64,000 nt of DNA from Boswellia sacra (GCA_013180625.2 SNVD02010073.1:62001-126000), one strand, 5' to 3'. Positions 1 to 14,700 are shown, counted from the stretch's first letter. Numbers and translations are program-made. The notes: generated by a model from the letters alone, not told the origin.

Positions 1-2115
1 TTTATGGCTGCTGATATTGTTGGCATTGGTGATTCCTGGCTCAACTTTGCTATTAAAAAGGCATTAATTGAGCCAATGCCAGGAGTAGAAGACCAGGATT
101 GGTTTAAATGCTTGAGTGATAAATGGAAGGTAACATCTTTAGCTGATGTTTTTCACTTCTCTAGCTTTATCTATTTACAACTGTGGTTTTATACTCTCTA
201 ATTATAGCCATTATGGCAGCTGTTCTGCTTTTGATAATCAGTTTCTCAATTTTGTTGTTTAATGGTTAATTTTGTTGTTTCTCAATTTCTCGTGTGTTAC
301 TTGTGGAATTTTTGTTTATTTCCACTAACGAAGTCTCAGGTATATCTACGCAGGAACAATGAAGGAGAAATAGATCCTGAAGGTAAAATATGGGCTGCAC
401 CATATCGATGGGGGACCATGGTGATTGCTTACAAGAAAAGTAAATTTAAGAAGCATAAATTGGCTCCAGTTGAGGTGAATTTTCTTTCAAGCATGTAAAT
501 TTTCTTTAGAGATACCAAATTAATAGGTAAAGTATAGTGATTTTGAACAAGCATTAGCTCGACCATAATTTTTCTAGTCACATTAATTTCTTCTCTGACC
601 TTACCATTTCGATCCCTCTGTTTTGTCTGCACTCTCCAGTGATAGCTTTCTTGACACTTGATTGTTCTCCTTTTGCCCCAATTTTAAACATGTGCTGCCT
701 GAACTGACAGAGGCAGAGGTTGTGGAGTTGTTGGATATGTCATAAGGATATGTTGCATGGTGTGATCCTTGCACTTTGTTTTCCCTTTAGGATATGGAAA
801 AAGATAATTTATGCCAATTATGTTAAGAGAAGAGTTTTGCACCTACCGCTACATGATTAACGTGACGTGCTGTTGCAGGACTGGACAGATTTGTGGCGGC
901 CTGAGCTTGCTGGCAGGATTTCGATGGTTAATTCTCCCAGAGAGGTTATTGGTGCAGTTTTGAAGTATATGGGGGCATCATACAACACGGACAACATCGA
1001 TTTGCAAGTTCCTGGTGGTAGGACTGCTCTTCAGCAGAATCTGGCATTATTTGGAAAACAGGTACATAGAGATAATATATAAGTCATTTTATACCATGCT
1101 TACATGATAGTAAATATAAAAGTTGCCCTGATAAACTCTAAATGTCAAACAAGACTTTAATGATGGAAATAGACAGAGGACTTGATTTTACCTTTCATCC
1201 AATGATTATTTCAAAAAATAGAATTTTATATAGAAGGAGTATTATGCTCTCGAATATTGGCATGGTTTCCAGCATTTGTACATACCTAATCAATGAGCTT
1301 CACTATATCTAAATACATGTATGAGCCCTGCCCCTCCAGTAATTTTTTATAGACAATAATCTGAATTAGATGTTAAAATTGTTGAATACTTTACTCTATT
1401 ATTATGAACTCTGCCTTTACTATGTAGGTTCGTCTGTTTGACAGCAAACACTATCTAAAAGCATTTGGAGTGGGGGATGTATGGGTGGCAGTTGGGTGGA
1501 GTAGTGATGTTCTTCCTGCTGCCAAACGTATGTCCAATGTTACAGTGATTGTTCCCAAGTCTGGTGCTAGCTTATGGGCTGATCTTTGGGTATATGTCTC
1601 TGCCTCTCATACTCCTTTGAGATTCACTTTATTATCACAATCATTTTGGTGATCTCTATAGATGAAAATATTAACAATAATCTTGTATCAACTTTTAGGC
1701 CATCCCAGCTGCCTCCAGACTTGAAACCAACCAAATTGGGGGCCGAGTCAGAGGTCCATCTCCATTAATCCATCAATGGATAGAGTTCTGTTTGCAAGCA
1801 GCAAGAGCACTACCTTTCAAGCAGGAGGTCATTCCAGGTGCAGTACCCTCTGCTCTGGATACTATTCCAGTTGAAGTGCCTAAAGATCTTCTCAAGGGTA
1901 GAACAAAGTTGGATACAAATCTAATTGCTGGAGTACCCCCGCCAGATATTCTGACTAGATGCGAGTTTTTGGAGCCGCTGTCTGATGCTACATTGTCGGA
2001 TTATGAATGGCTGATCCATGGTATGCAAAAACCTGGTACTGGTTTTAACATACAACAATACTTGTCATCCTTTATCCGAAACCTTAAGGCAAAACTTGCA
2101 AATGACGTGAACTAA
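1..2115 (+). CDS. PotD/PotF-like solute-binding protein homologue, 3' part
   Basis: 3' part of a gene whose product resembles bacterial periplasmic spermidine/putrescine-binding proteins; plants carry one such nuclear gene (Arabidopsis At1g31410, from memory). Five coding exons are visible: 1-129, 340-474, 879-1061, 1428-1589 and 1699-2115. All junctions are GT-AG and phase 0, giving 341 residues and a TAA at 2113-2115. Family-like blocks are IWAAPYRWGTMVIAYKK in the second exon, WRPELAGRISMVNSPREVIG in the third, and GVGDVWVAVGWSSDVLP in the fourth, the hinge-type sequence of such binding proteins. The 5' end and any transit peptide lie outside the window. In bacteria the family feeds an ABC permease; no permease gene is nearby. 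Plastid location and polyamine binding in plants are inference. Exon structure is near certain; ligand is unknown. Confidence 0.9.
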
Positions 2116-3586
2116 TATATAACCCATTACTGGCATTTCATGCTAGTGATCAAGATAAGTGGAGCTATCAAAAGTATGCCATGTCAAGGTCAGAAACATA
2201 AACTGGTAACACAATGGGTTGAAGGGCTGGGGGGGAATTTGTATGACTTCTAGGTGTCCGCTATTGTACTTGGAGGATGAAGTAACTATATGTACAAATG
2301 AGTGCGTCCAGAAACGAGTTTGCTGTGGTAGCTATGGTCTAGTAAAGTGTAAACAGCAAGAAGGAAAGAAAATAATTACATGATTCGTTCATAAGTACTC
2401 AGATGCCATTTTTTTGTAGCTTCCCGTCACTCTATGGTTTAGAAGAACCCCAATTATAGCATTAAGAATAATCATATTCCTTTTAACTACTGAAGAACGG
2501 CTAGGAAAGCAACAATAAAATTGTTGGGAAAATTTATAGAATTAATTGATTGATGGTTGGTTCCACTCGTCAAAATAGTCATTGGAATGTTCATGTGAAT
2601 TGTTTCAGCCTGCAAAGTAACGGCTTCAATGAATCCAATAACAACTTGACAACTTCTGTCATCTAGCTCATCTTCAGAGTTGACTTATCCTTCAAACGTA
2701 TTAGTTGTTTGACAATTTTTGCTTCAGTTGGTAAGTTATAAGATTTTTGGATTCGAAATCCGGGGAGTACACTTTGATAATAATACCGGACGGTACTTTA
2801 GTATTCCCGTCTCCGTACAGAAACACGAATAGGGTGTGGATCACTTTTATACTTGAAACAAATTTACCTAAAAAACGGAGCTCAGTGCAGTGGCGCGCAA
2901 GGAAATGGAGTCCTGAATCTCCTGATGAACAAATGAACCAAAATGCGTTTGCTTCCTCTTTACCCACTTTCATCCATTATTCTGCTTATTGCAAATTTCG
3001 GTAAGGCTCAAGCTTATTGCATTTAGGGTTTTAGTTGGTACTAAATGTTCAATCATGGGTGATTTAGATCTCATTTCAACTTCTCGTTACTCTCTCAAGA
3101 TTTTCAAGACTCTGTAAACAACTCTCTCTCTCTGTGTTCTGGCTTCGTTTTAGTGTTTCGTTTCAGCTAATTTCCTTTTTCATTTCCTACCAAACCTTTT
3201 GGATTTTCACGTATAGTCGACTGCCAGGCTGTTTCTGCAAATTAAAGCTTATTATTTGCTCTTAAGATTTTGATACCCATTTTGACATGTACATTTTTAT
3301 TTCATTAACACACGGGTTTTCTTGATAATTCACCTGAGATGGTCTTTAAACTCATCTTTTTCATGTGGGTATTTGGCTTATTCTATAAAAAATAGTGCAA
3401 AACCGGATCTCAATTCTCATTTTACATGCAGTTTGATTGTTGATTGATACTATCTGGTGATTCCGCTAGTTCTGAATTTTTTTGGGAACTCGTTCCGATA
3501 ATCCCATTCAACATCTTTTGTGTCATTTGATATTCCTCCAAAAAAGATTTGACAGATAGTGGTGTCAGCACCCACATTGCATCAAC
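2116..3586. other. Intergenic: 3' UTR and upstream region of the CCCH gene
   Basis: No convincing gene. The first few hundred bases probably hold the 3' UTR of the polyamine-binding-like gene. A CT run near 3120-3133 followed by T-rich DNA up to 3586 fits a leader, possibly with a leader intron, of the CCCH gene. An open frame at 2747-3004 has no recognisable domain and was not called. Confidence 0.5.
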
Positions 3587-4860
3587 ATGAGTGTTTCTAC
3601 GTCAACGAGTAACTTTTTCTCCCCATATATTGAATCTGGCACTGAGACGCTTCATTTTGAGAAGAAAGAAAATGAAACCTTCTCTCAGAATGATTACCCT
3701 CCATTTAAGAAGGCCAGAATTGAGGAAAGAGTTGCATTTAATACAAGAATGCCTTCTGCATTGAACACCGTGATGAGTGGTTACTCTGTGACTAAATCAT
3801 GCCAAAAATTTGGATTGGGTCATGAGGGCCAATTTCCCTTTGCTCATGGCACTAGGGACATCCCAAAACATTTCACTGAAACTTCGAATGGAGACCATAA
3901 AATGGTTGAAGAGATGAAGTTTTGTAAGATGTTCTACAATCAGAGAACTTGCATATATAACGAAACGTGTCGATTCCTTCATGTAAATCCTGAGAGAGTA
4001 AACGAAGATTTGGGTTTGTTTAAGGATAGATCAGCGATCAGAATTGGAATTGGTGGATCTTCAGGAGATTGCAGAAGTGGGACTGCTTCATTTGGATGCA
4101 ACCGATTTAATCCAAAGCCAATGATGTGCAAAAGGAAGCTTTGCAGGAACTGGGAGAACATTGGAGGCTGCATGTATGGAAAGATGTGTTACTTCGCTCA
4201 TGGACAAGCAGGTAGGAGTCCTTTGCTCACTCTAGTGAATGGTAGTTACCAATTGCTATCACTGTTAACATGTTTGATTATTATTATTATAGATTGTTAG
4301 AACATGTTATTATGCTTCCAAATATCAGATTTTAACTTGCCCAATCTGGCTGCATAAGCTTGTTCCTTAGTATTGGTATTTAAAACAGAATTCCTATTTC
4401 TTATGAATTGCAACAAGAAAGTGGAACTCGTTTATCTACAAAAAGGTATGATATGGAGCATGCTTTAGATGTTCATTGGAATTTGAATTCCCCTCGGTGC
4501 TTTAAATTGCATTATAAGGTGTTAATCCATTATTTTGTGTGCTGCAATCCCTTGCATCAAACAAAGTTTTTCAAAAAGTTGAGCAAGCATCAAATGGATG
4601 ACAGAGACAGTAACAATCACCGTGTTATGCAAAATTGCTCGGACAGCGAAGTGATGTTTTTACAATTTATTACAGAACTACGGAAGCCAGCTAGCCACAA
4701 TGCATCAGAAGCTCTGATTGTGCCCCAGAACGTTTCAAATACTTTCTCGACTGTCGATCAATATGGGACTACTAGTAACGGACAAGTGACGGGTATGAAT
4801 TGCGAATTCGAGTGCAGACAACTTGCTAAGCTCAATGGTATATATGCTGATTGGATTTGA
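3587..4860 (+). CDS. CCCH-type zinc finger protein (C3H39-like)
   Basis: Tandem CCCH zinc-finger protein, a family that binds RNA or regulates mRNA turnover. Exon 1 is 3587-4211 (208 codons plus one base). Two perfect C-x8-C-x5-C-x3-H fingers lie at residues 113-132 and 186-205. A degenerate copy near residue 72 keeps only its first Cys and last His. The donor is CAG|GTAGG at 4212. The acceptor is less certain: joining at 4418 restores the frame and runs to TGA at 4860, giving about 355 aa, and the C-terminus NGIYADWI matches the conserved end (IYGDW) of plant C3H39-type proteins. The middle of exon 2 (about 4500-4600) has no similarity I recognise and could hide an unspliced intron. The lysine/arginine stretch near residue 41 may be a nuclear signal (inference). 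Confidence 0.78.
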
Positions 4861-5730
4861 AGTTTTCCGCATGTCTTAGTTCACTGATTGAGTGAAGAGC
4901 TGAATTTAAATCTGATTTGTCAGAAAGGTAGGAGTCCATAGTCTTGATATTGTAAAACCCGAATTTTGAAAGTTTTCTGTTCATATCAGGAAGAGCTTAG
5001 TCTTATTTCAAGTGCATGCAATAGAATTTAGTTGCCTTGATTAATTGATTTCCAATTTCTTGGTGCCTCGTGGATGTTAACCAAAACTTTCAATGGTGTG
5101 ATTTGACGACTTGGCCTAACATTCGAGTGGTCTGAATGCCTGCCTAAAAGAAACAATATACATAAAGTAAAGTGGTCCAATTCAATGGGCCATGTTGAGT
5201 AGATGAACGTTCAGGTCTCAGGAAAATAAACACAACTGGCTCATCTAAGTAATTACCGAAATAAGACATTTTTTTACAAAAAAGTCATGAATCTGCAGGG
5301 GGGCCAAATTTTTTAATTTATACAAATGCCATATACACTTAATTAGAGAGAACAAATGCAAGAGTTGTTACAATTTGAAGGAAAAAAAATAGAAAGAAGA
5401 AAAAATGACAGAAACGACTCATACTACAAGTGGAACTTCCAATCACGTGGAGAAAAGACACTCTGCCCGCATTCATGCAAAATGAGGACACCAAAAGTAG
5501 GAAAACTAACCCAGAATAACATCAATTATCAAATACTCTGATAGGGGATAGCATGAAGCACTGCACATCTCAATGCCATAAATCTGCACAAAGAATGAAT
5601 GAATAATTGGAGATGGGAAACTCTTGCAGACTCTTAGCCACCTCTCACGTCCGCCATGATTCCAATATGCTATATACCGCATCAACTTGGATGTGAACTC
5701 AAAAATGTCTTCATTGTCACCGGAAGCCTT
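4861..5730. other. Intergenic between convergent CCCH and FEI-like genes
   Basis: The two flanking genes converge here. The interval should contain both 3' UTRs. A small open frame at 5356-5541 is lysine-rich low complexity and was not called. Confidence 0.5.
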
Positions 5731-8700
5731 TCAATCAGAGTTGGAATCATAAAAGTCACTTGGGCATGGTGTCATAACCTCAGATTCAAGTAACTGGATC
5801 ACCCTATGCATGGTGGGTCGATCATCAGGGCTAGAAGAAACACACTGGGTAGCTACTGAGAGCAGGGCATCGAGACTTTCAGCCTGCACCCCTTCACAGT
5901 TCGGATCAACAATATCTCGCTGCCTATCCTCCGAAATCAGAAAATTCAACTGCACAAACAAGTACAGATTAGGAATATAGAAACAATGTAAAAATATATT
6001 ACGGAGCAAAAACAATGTGTCAACAAAAAATGAGGGAGCTGCACGGTCGCAGCCTAGAGTTGGCTTCTTGGGCCGATATGCCATTATGCTTGAATGTTTG
6101 CATGAACATACAAATGCAGAAGAATAATGATAAGAAATGATAAGAAAGGAATGGAACGTGCATGTAATGGCTTTCAAATTTGGGAGTCCGAAGAAATGCT
6201 TAAATCATCCCTGTTCTCAACGGCATTGCTTTTTCTACCCCCATTTTTCCCTTTCCCTCAAAAGAATAATTAACAAATAAATATTTGGTAGAGTTTTGGC
6301 GTCATGTCTTTTCTTCATCTTTCACTCTGTTATTCCATTTTTAACTCATCCCTCCGCCGGCATTACATCTCATAATTTATTTTTCTCACTTTTATCTCTT
6401 CTCTCCTCTCTCTTCTCTTAGACCCGAAATCTTCTGTCCTATCTTTGGGTCCTACAAGTCTTATCTACCATCTAGTTCTTTCCTCTTTCCCTTTCTTTTT
6501 CCTTGGTTTCTCCTTGACATTACAAAGTTGTTATACAGAAACACAGACACATGTCAGAACAAAGTACGCCTGCACTGAGAATTAGAATGAGTAAGAGAGA
6601 ACAGATGCACTGTTTCTTATGGCGTGATCATGTGTAGCAACAATCAAGAGAGTAGAATGAGACACTGATTGACAAGGTCAATTCCTTTTAGCCAGTTTTA
6701 GCGGGATTAAAGGATTGGTGTGGTCTCTCTCTTCTTTCTTTCTTTCTTTCTTTCTTTTTTTCTTTTCTTTTCTTTTCATTTCTTTTTTTTTTTTTGGGTC
6801 AAATAAACAAGTGTATTGAGGCAAATTCCATTTTGATTGTTTATATTTAATCTCTAGGTAAGTCATTCTTGTGGAGACATGAAAACCTACAAACATAGTG
6901 AGCGACAAAGCACAAGATTGCTTTCTATTCACAATGAAATGAATGCAGCATTCTGTTAAACTTATTGCAGTAAAACTCAAATAATGTCAAAGAATAAAGT
7001 TCAAGATTGGTCAAACGTAAATGGTCCCAGCAAAGTTACAGAATTAGAGCATAAGCAATATTTTCAATGGCTGAAGAGAGGAATCATACCCAGCCTACAA
7101 TGTTCAGGCCCTTCTCAATGAAAGATGCATCAGTTGGTCGCTTTCCACTTAAGACTTCAAGCACCAGGACCCCAAAACTATAAACATCACTTTTTTCAGT
7201 AGCTCTACCACTTTGCATATACTCTGCCATTGTAGCCATGAGCAAACTCAGGACAAAGTGCTTCAGTAAAAGTAACAAAAATCATATGTGAAACACATTC
7301 CAGCCTTACAAAAGACAAGTAGCCCGCATAAGAACACCTGGGACATCTCCTTTAGTGCTCTAAGGTCATAAGCTAAAGATAATGCAGTAACACCTATTAT
7401 CAGCATCTGATTAAACAACCTTATTATTAAAGCACCTTTGTGCGAGACTTTATATGTTAAAATCAAGCTATATTGGATTATTCCAACCTTCTATGATTTA
7501 TATGTTGTACAAAGAAAAGAACTATTTGAATTCCAGGCATAAACAGTTTTTACAACAGAAAAACTTTCAACACTGCCCAATGTAACGTCACATTTGTCTA
7601 AGATGATTTTATGAATTTTCTTTTCTTCTTTAGTATAGAAATATATTTTTCTGCATGTTCCATTCACATAGAAAGTTGTTCATTTCTCGAACTGGATGTT
7701 AAGACATGAATAGTAAAATAGAAAACTCTTTTATTACAGGTGAGAATCAATGGCCTCTTATTTTTACACAACCGGATGTGAAGACAATCAAGTCAGAAAC
7801 AAAACTCTAAAATTAAGGATTAGTATCAATGGCCTCTTATTTTCACCAAAAAAAAAAAAAAAAATTATGATACAGGTCGGGAACAATTAGATGAAGGCAC
7901 TTTGAATGGTAAAGATCACACCTAACATAAGTTATTCCAATGTTGCGTTACTTATGCATGTTAGCTATTATCTAATTGTTATGTTACATCCCAATTTGTG
8001 TGAAAAGTTTCTCTCTCTCTCTCTCTCTCTCTAAGCAATTACCTAATCTGAAATGTAACAGAAAGTACAACATCTAACCATTTCAACTATCAAACTTTTT
8101 TTTTCTTGATAGGTTTCCAAGAAAATGTTTGCTATATACTAGCATATGTCAATATCATAAACAGCGTTCTTTCCTACAAGTTTGGATAAGTTAATAAGAT
8201 GTTCTTCCACGACTAAGGCCGACAATGGGTCGATAGTAAACATGCAGTCCAAGGTGCAACTGTGTTTTACAATGCTTACCCGGAGCCAGGTAACCAAATG
8301 TTCCTGCAACTATGGTCGTAATGTGAGATTCTTCATCCTCTAACAGTTTGGCAAGTCCAAAGTCAGATACTCGAGCCTCCAAATTGCCATCAAGCAAAAT
8401 GTTGCTCGACTTTATGTCACGATGTATGATCCTGGGAGAACAGTCATGATGCAAGTAGGCCAGTCCTTTTGCTGCTCCCATTATAATATTCAAGCGTGCA
8501 TCCCAGTCTAATTGCTCTGATCTTTCTGCACAAACAATTTAATATATCATTTGTTTGTAAAAAATAAACAAACATCTCACAGGGAGTTATACTCCCGATG
8601 GAAAAGAAAACAATATACAACTCAAAATATGTGAAATATGTCTTCAGTTTAACTTGGATCAGTATGTAACTGAAAACCATTATAATTTTTTTGAATATTC

Positions 8701-11700
8701 CAATTCTAGAGCCTTAGCCTTCCAAAAGAGTAACAACATCCAATATATCAAATATCTTCATCCATGCTATGGTCATTCAATGATAAACATGCGTCTGAAT
8801 CATTATTCAATTTTGGCCCAAAGCTCCAAAATTCTTTAGGTTTTAATCAAAATAGGTAAAAATTTTAATGTGTTACCAAAAACACATCAAAGGGGTAGCA
8901 AGTCTATTGACCTGCATGTAAGTCTTTCAGGTCTCATCAGCATTCAAGAACTGAATTTGCATTTGCTGTAGAACGAATAGATTAGATTTTCATGCTCGTT
9001 CTCATCAATTATTTTCAATCGACACCTTAAGAATTTCGTAAGATAAGTCATTCATTACATTGATTTTGCCTCACTGCAAGTTGTATAGAATTGTTTCCCC
9101 ATCTGTGGTTTTTAGATTGTTTGTGGAAATCTACTCCAGGAATATATCTCCTAATCCTTTATTATATGATATCAAGTTTATAGTTTCTTACTAAAATAGG
9201 AATACTTAAGATACTGTCATAAAATACTTATGATAGTGTTTAATCCACCCTGCTAACTTAAAAAAAGATACATCCTGAAAAAGATCAAATTTCCGATGTT
9301 GCTCAAAATTTTAGAGATGAAATTACAAAAAGGAGGGAACTGTCATGTAGAATGCCCTTCCAGCAAAGAAATAAGTGAACTCAATGATCCTTATGTTCTA
9401 CCCTATCCACAAAGGATAGCAACAAGGTCCTAATATGACAACTCCAATCTGATCATTAAACTGGCATGCCACACTAGCTTCGGAAGAACCAAATAAAGAT
9501 AGCAGCTAACTCTGCATCTTGCTCAACCATGATTTTGTGCAAAACCAAAAGGCAATGGAAGAAAGCTTAGGGCACATTTTTAGTCAAGTTAAACTTCTAC
9601 TATTTCCTAATGGCCTTGTCCTACAACTAAATTCATTCTGATGCTCTGCAGCCAAACCAATAAATAAGCAGCAGGTTAGGCAATGATAAAGTGTGCCATA
9701 TCATCTCTGTTATTTGTTGTGTGGCGGAAAAAAAGAAAATTGAAATTGATGAATCTGCTACAATTTCCACAATAAAAACAGAAAAATAAATAGAGTCGCG
9801 TCAATGACCATGCATTTCCCAGGTGAATACATTAATATGCTATAGAAAATTAAAAGGAGGATACCATGCAGACAAACTGTTAGGTTCCCAACACCAAAAA
9901 TATATGCAAGAGGAACATAAGAGTACAGTATCTCACCATGAAGAGCCTCATCAAGGCTGCCACCAGGTAGGAAGTCATAAATCAACAATTTTGATGCAGG
10001 TGAGTTGCAGTATCCTCGCAAATTCACCAAATAACGGTGTTTAATGCTTCCAAGAATTTCAAGCTCCCTTTCAAAAAACCGATCAAAGCCTTCATTCAAC
10101 TTTACAATCCTTTTCAAGGCAAAAACATTGCCATCATCCATAGCAAGTTTGTAAACTGTTCCAAAGCCCCCAACACCTATTATGTGTTCCTCATCCAAAG
10201 TTTCCAACTTCTTGATAATGTCTTTTGAGGAATATGGCAAGTCTCCATGAAACATAACAATTGATGCACCTAAAGCAAGAACAAATAAATAAGCACAATG
10301 AATTCTAGGAACTGAAGAAGACATGTAATGTAATTGGAAATAGCTCAAATAGAGCTTCCAAATGATTGCCCACAAAATGGTTAAGAGAACCACCTGCACC
10401 AACATCCCTTGCAAGACTTCTAATCTCATTTTTACCAAACTTCTTGTAAAGAAAGCAACCCCAAAAACACATAAGTGCCACCAGAAGTAGTGCACCCACA
10501 GTTGCTGATGCACTAATAAGCAGCCTGCCAGAGTTCTTCTTTCCACCTTGATTTTGAGCTACAAATGTCAAAATAGCAAGCAATGGAAGTTAGTTGACTT
10601 GAAGAAAGATATAAATATGAGAGTAAGATATCATCAGAAGTGTAGATATTTTAGCAAAAATTATTGTATTTCCGAAGGACTTCATCCACTTCTTCTGCTT
10701 AAAGCCATATCATTACTAGCAAATGTTACAACAATATCTCAGCATCTTAATCATTGCGGCAGAGCCCTATCCATCCCAAAATTGCAAAGATGTCATACAG
10801 AAGTTGCCATTAAATGGAGTATCAGTTAACTAGTATACAATCAGATGTTAATGCATGCAGATTTACCAGAGTTAGGTGATAGGGGATTTGTTCCAGGTCC
10901 TCCACTATCATTTTTGCATGTCACGTTAATTTGCTGCCCACACAAACCGCGATTTCCAAAGAAGCTGCAAGGTAATAAGGCATTTAGTATCATAGCAAGA
11001 TACCATCTCCTTTGGCTTTCCAAGGGTAAAATTCTATAAAAAGTTTAATTTAAATGCCAGGTGGTTGTCTCTCAAAAGCTTTTCAAAATACTTCTTTCTA
11101 TTTATTTACTTATAGTTGGAAGGAGTTTCCGTTCTTTAGCAATAATTTTTGAGTTGTCCATAGCTTTATTTTGTCAGCCTATAAAGTATTGAGTATTAGT
11201 GCTCTTTTAATTGTACCCTAATTTCTGTGAACAGCTTGTTCACTCTTTTGTAATTACTCTTCTCCTGTGTTGTCCATAGCTTTTCTTTATCAGCCTATAA
11301 TGTATAGGATATTAGTGATCCTTTAATCATACCCTAATTTCTGTGGACAGCTTGTTCACACTTTTGTAATTATTCTTCACCTTTAGTGGAAGTCTTTCTG
11401 TTAAACACACACACACACACAGAGGACAGAGAAGGCAGGTGTTTGTATCAAATTGCAAGCCTATCAAAAAACACAGTCTCATTTATCCAAAATCTAATAA
11501 AATGAAAAGAACGGCTGATTAACTTACGAGCTTTCTGAAAATTTGATAAGCACTCCATCCGATGGTATTGGTCCAACCAAAAAATTGTTTGACACATTGC
11601 TGCGAAGCATTCAGTAAGATCATTCTTATTAAGATTACATTCAAAATGTGAAGTCAATTAAATCATAGCATCAAACACCACTTGACCAGACGTAAGGCTA

Positions 11701-14700
11701 CTCACAAAATATTAAGTGTCTCTAACTTCCCAATAGAAGGAGGTATAGAACCACTAAGTGAATTGCCTGAGATATCCCTGCAATTCAGTGTAACACCAAA
11801 TTTACTACACTTACTAGTATGGATAAGTAAACCAGATAACTAAACCAGACGTTGGATTTCTAATTCTAATCTCTCTCTAGCTCATTTTCGTCCCAACCAT
11901 ATGAATCAAAACACAATAAGCAGTCATGTGTGCATTTGGTGCATTAATATCTTTTTAAAACAATTTTGTGCATTGATAATCACTTGCTTATTCACCGATC
12001 AGTGGCATCCTTTCTTGTGGGCTTAACTACATAATAAAACTAAAATCATGTGGGTTCTCTCAGAGTTTGTTCTTTTCTCATGGAGAATGTTGCAAATTTA
12101 AGCAGTGAAAGAAGGCAAAGACTCTTGTGGGTGATTTAGCCGGAAGAAATAGCTGGATCTTTGAAGACTAAAAGGAGAAGGAAAGTGTTCTTGAGGACAA
12201 AATCAAATTTTTTGCTGCTAGGCATCTACTAACAGACTTTCAGATAAATCATCCTTCATTCTTCAAAACTGGCAACGGTTTTCATACTGATTTGTGATGG
12301 ATTTTTTGGACCATCCAGTGTGTACAAATCTTTCTTTTTAGATTTCACACTATAAAAATTACAGAGTGCTTGTGTTTTCAGTAAAATTCTTGGCTCTCTT
12401 GTTGTACACGCCTAGTTAACATTAAAAACTCCTAATTCTCAATTATTAATATCCTTTTTGTTTCCTAATAGAATCATCAAGATTGCACAACAAGCCAATA
12501 AATAGAAGATCCCTACAAATTGCATGTTTCATTTTTGTCAAATTCAATACAACTTTATACATTCAAGGATCTATCCAACTGCTCAACTTTGAAATCTAAC
12601 TGATATGAAATAATAAACAATGTGAAGCTCAAGACAATCAACTCACAGAGTTTGTAGCTTTGAGAGGTTTCCCAATTCACTTGGAATTAACCCACTTAAA
12701 TAGTTACTCTGCAAGGATCTGTAAAGGAAGCAAAGTCAGCACTTTCTATCAATTGAAAGAAAAGAGCTATTTGGAAGGATAAAACAGGAATATAAGTGTA
12801 GCTAGTCGAAATGGATTATTCAAGACAACTATTAGGATAAATTGATTACTCAAAGGTACTTACATTGTCCGCAACTCAGTGCAATTTCCCAATTCTGAAG
12901 GAATTTCCCCATAGAAGTTGTTGTTATGAAGAGTTCTACAACACATGAGATATTGGACAAAGCATCAACTACAGCTGCATAATTCTAAAACAGCAAAAAT
13001 GCATCAACTATCAAGACAGCAAGAAAGTCCCTCCAGAAACATACAAAAGCTTTAGCTGCTCTAGCTTCCCAAGGTCAGGTGATATCGGTCCGCTCAATTT
13101 GTGATTGGTAAGACTCCTGGAAGACAAGTAAAAACATGGCAGAGAAACAAAATAAGCACCACAATTCAATTGAAAGAAGTTTATGAGCAAGTAGACCACA
13201 GAAAGAGAAATTGAGACCACACATAAGATAAAAAATAATAATAATAATAAAATAAATAAGCTAGTCCGTTTATTTTAATTAAAAAAATACTCTTGATCCT
13301 TGAAAGATACCAAGTCCTAGTTACAAAGCACAGGCAACAGATGCTGCCATAATGATTTGACCATTATCTGAGTTAAAGAACATACGAGAAAAATAATGTG
13401 AAGGGGCTGGTCAAAATATTGGTGGCAAAAATTCCTTAAACAGTTTTTCTTTCACATACGGAATTAAACTCTATGGATTAGAAGAGGGGGAAAATAGTTT
13501 TACTATAAAACCATAAACTGCAACCTAAGCCCCCATTAGTCTCTCCCCTACTATAGATAATAAAGAGTGAACTAACAAGTGCCACATGATAAGATCTCAG
13601 AATTCTGCATACCACCCAACATTCCCATATTATCTTTTAATATGAACAGCCACCAGTGGACTCTTTTAACTATCAGCACAAATAATACATACTGACATAG
13701 AACTGCTGCATGCATCCTCCTTGAATTATAAAATTTGTATTGTTCTAAATCATGAGAATACATATCCATATTTTCATCAACTTTCAAGCCTCTATGTTTA
13801 GCATCTACAATTCAATAAACCATGTAATTCCAAACTTTCAAAGCCTTTATGTTATCCCTGACTATATGGTGATGTAGTACTGATGACGGTGATTAGGGAA
13901 TGGTGCAATTTGAGATTTTGTTTAAATTTAGCAGGGATTGGAGTTGTGATTTTTTCCCCCTTTCCATCACCAACTTTTTACCTTGGATACCCAAAAGATG
14001 CTAAAAAGAAGAACAAAAAAGTAACTTTCCCTATATATATTTTAAAAAAAAAAAACTTTAATAGAAGGAAATCCATCCTACGAATTTATAGATTGGCCAT
14101 AAAGCGCAAGTTAAGGAGGAAAACTGACTATGTTTCACTTAAAACTAAGATCTCTTAAGGTAATAATTAGTAGTTTTTCAATAGTCCGGCTGTTGTATGT
14201 CAGCCAGGACCAAAATTTTGTGATAATTTTGATCCCTGACCTTAAAAAGATCTACAAAACCTTCATGTCTAGTAAGTATAATTCATGATGAAGACTTATG
14301 ACATAATCTCAACTGAAAAACACCACTTCTAAGGAAGCTAGAGTTGTAATCCTTCAATTACGCACATTGCACTTTAAAAGTATCACTTCTAAAACAAGGT
14401 GATACCAAAATCCACAGGAAACAATTTCTCTATACATATATCAAATATTACTGCTTCAACTATTAAGTTAATTGACAGTAAATACGAAAAGTTTAAACAA
14501 GCAATTATTACATAAATCAAAAAGAATTTAAGAAAGATATTGCTCATTTAAAAAACTCACAAAGTTATTACTCTCTTGGTTTTTTTATCGCATTCCACTC
14601 CTTTCCAATTACAAGGGTCCGGATCCTCTGGTCTCCAATGGGTAAGGATACCATCTGAACTCACCACTGCTGTCCTGAAGCTTAAAAGTGCTTCACCTAC

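Noticed and set aside
2747..3004. 85-codon open frame between the first two genes
   Set aside because: No recognisable domain, no splice or homology support; likely chance.
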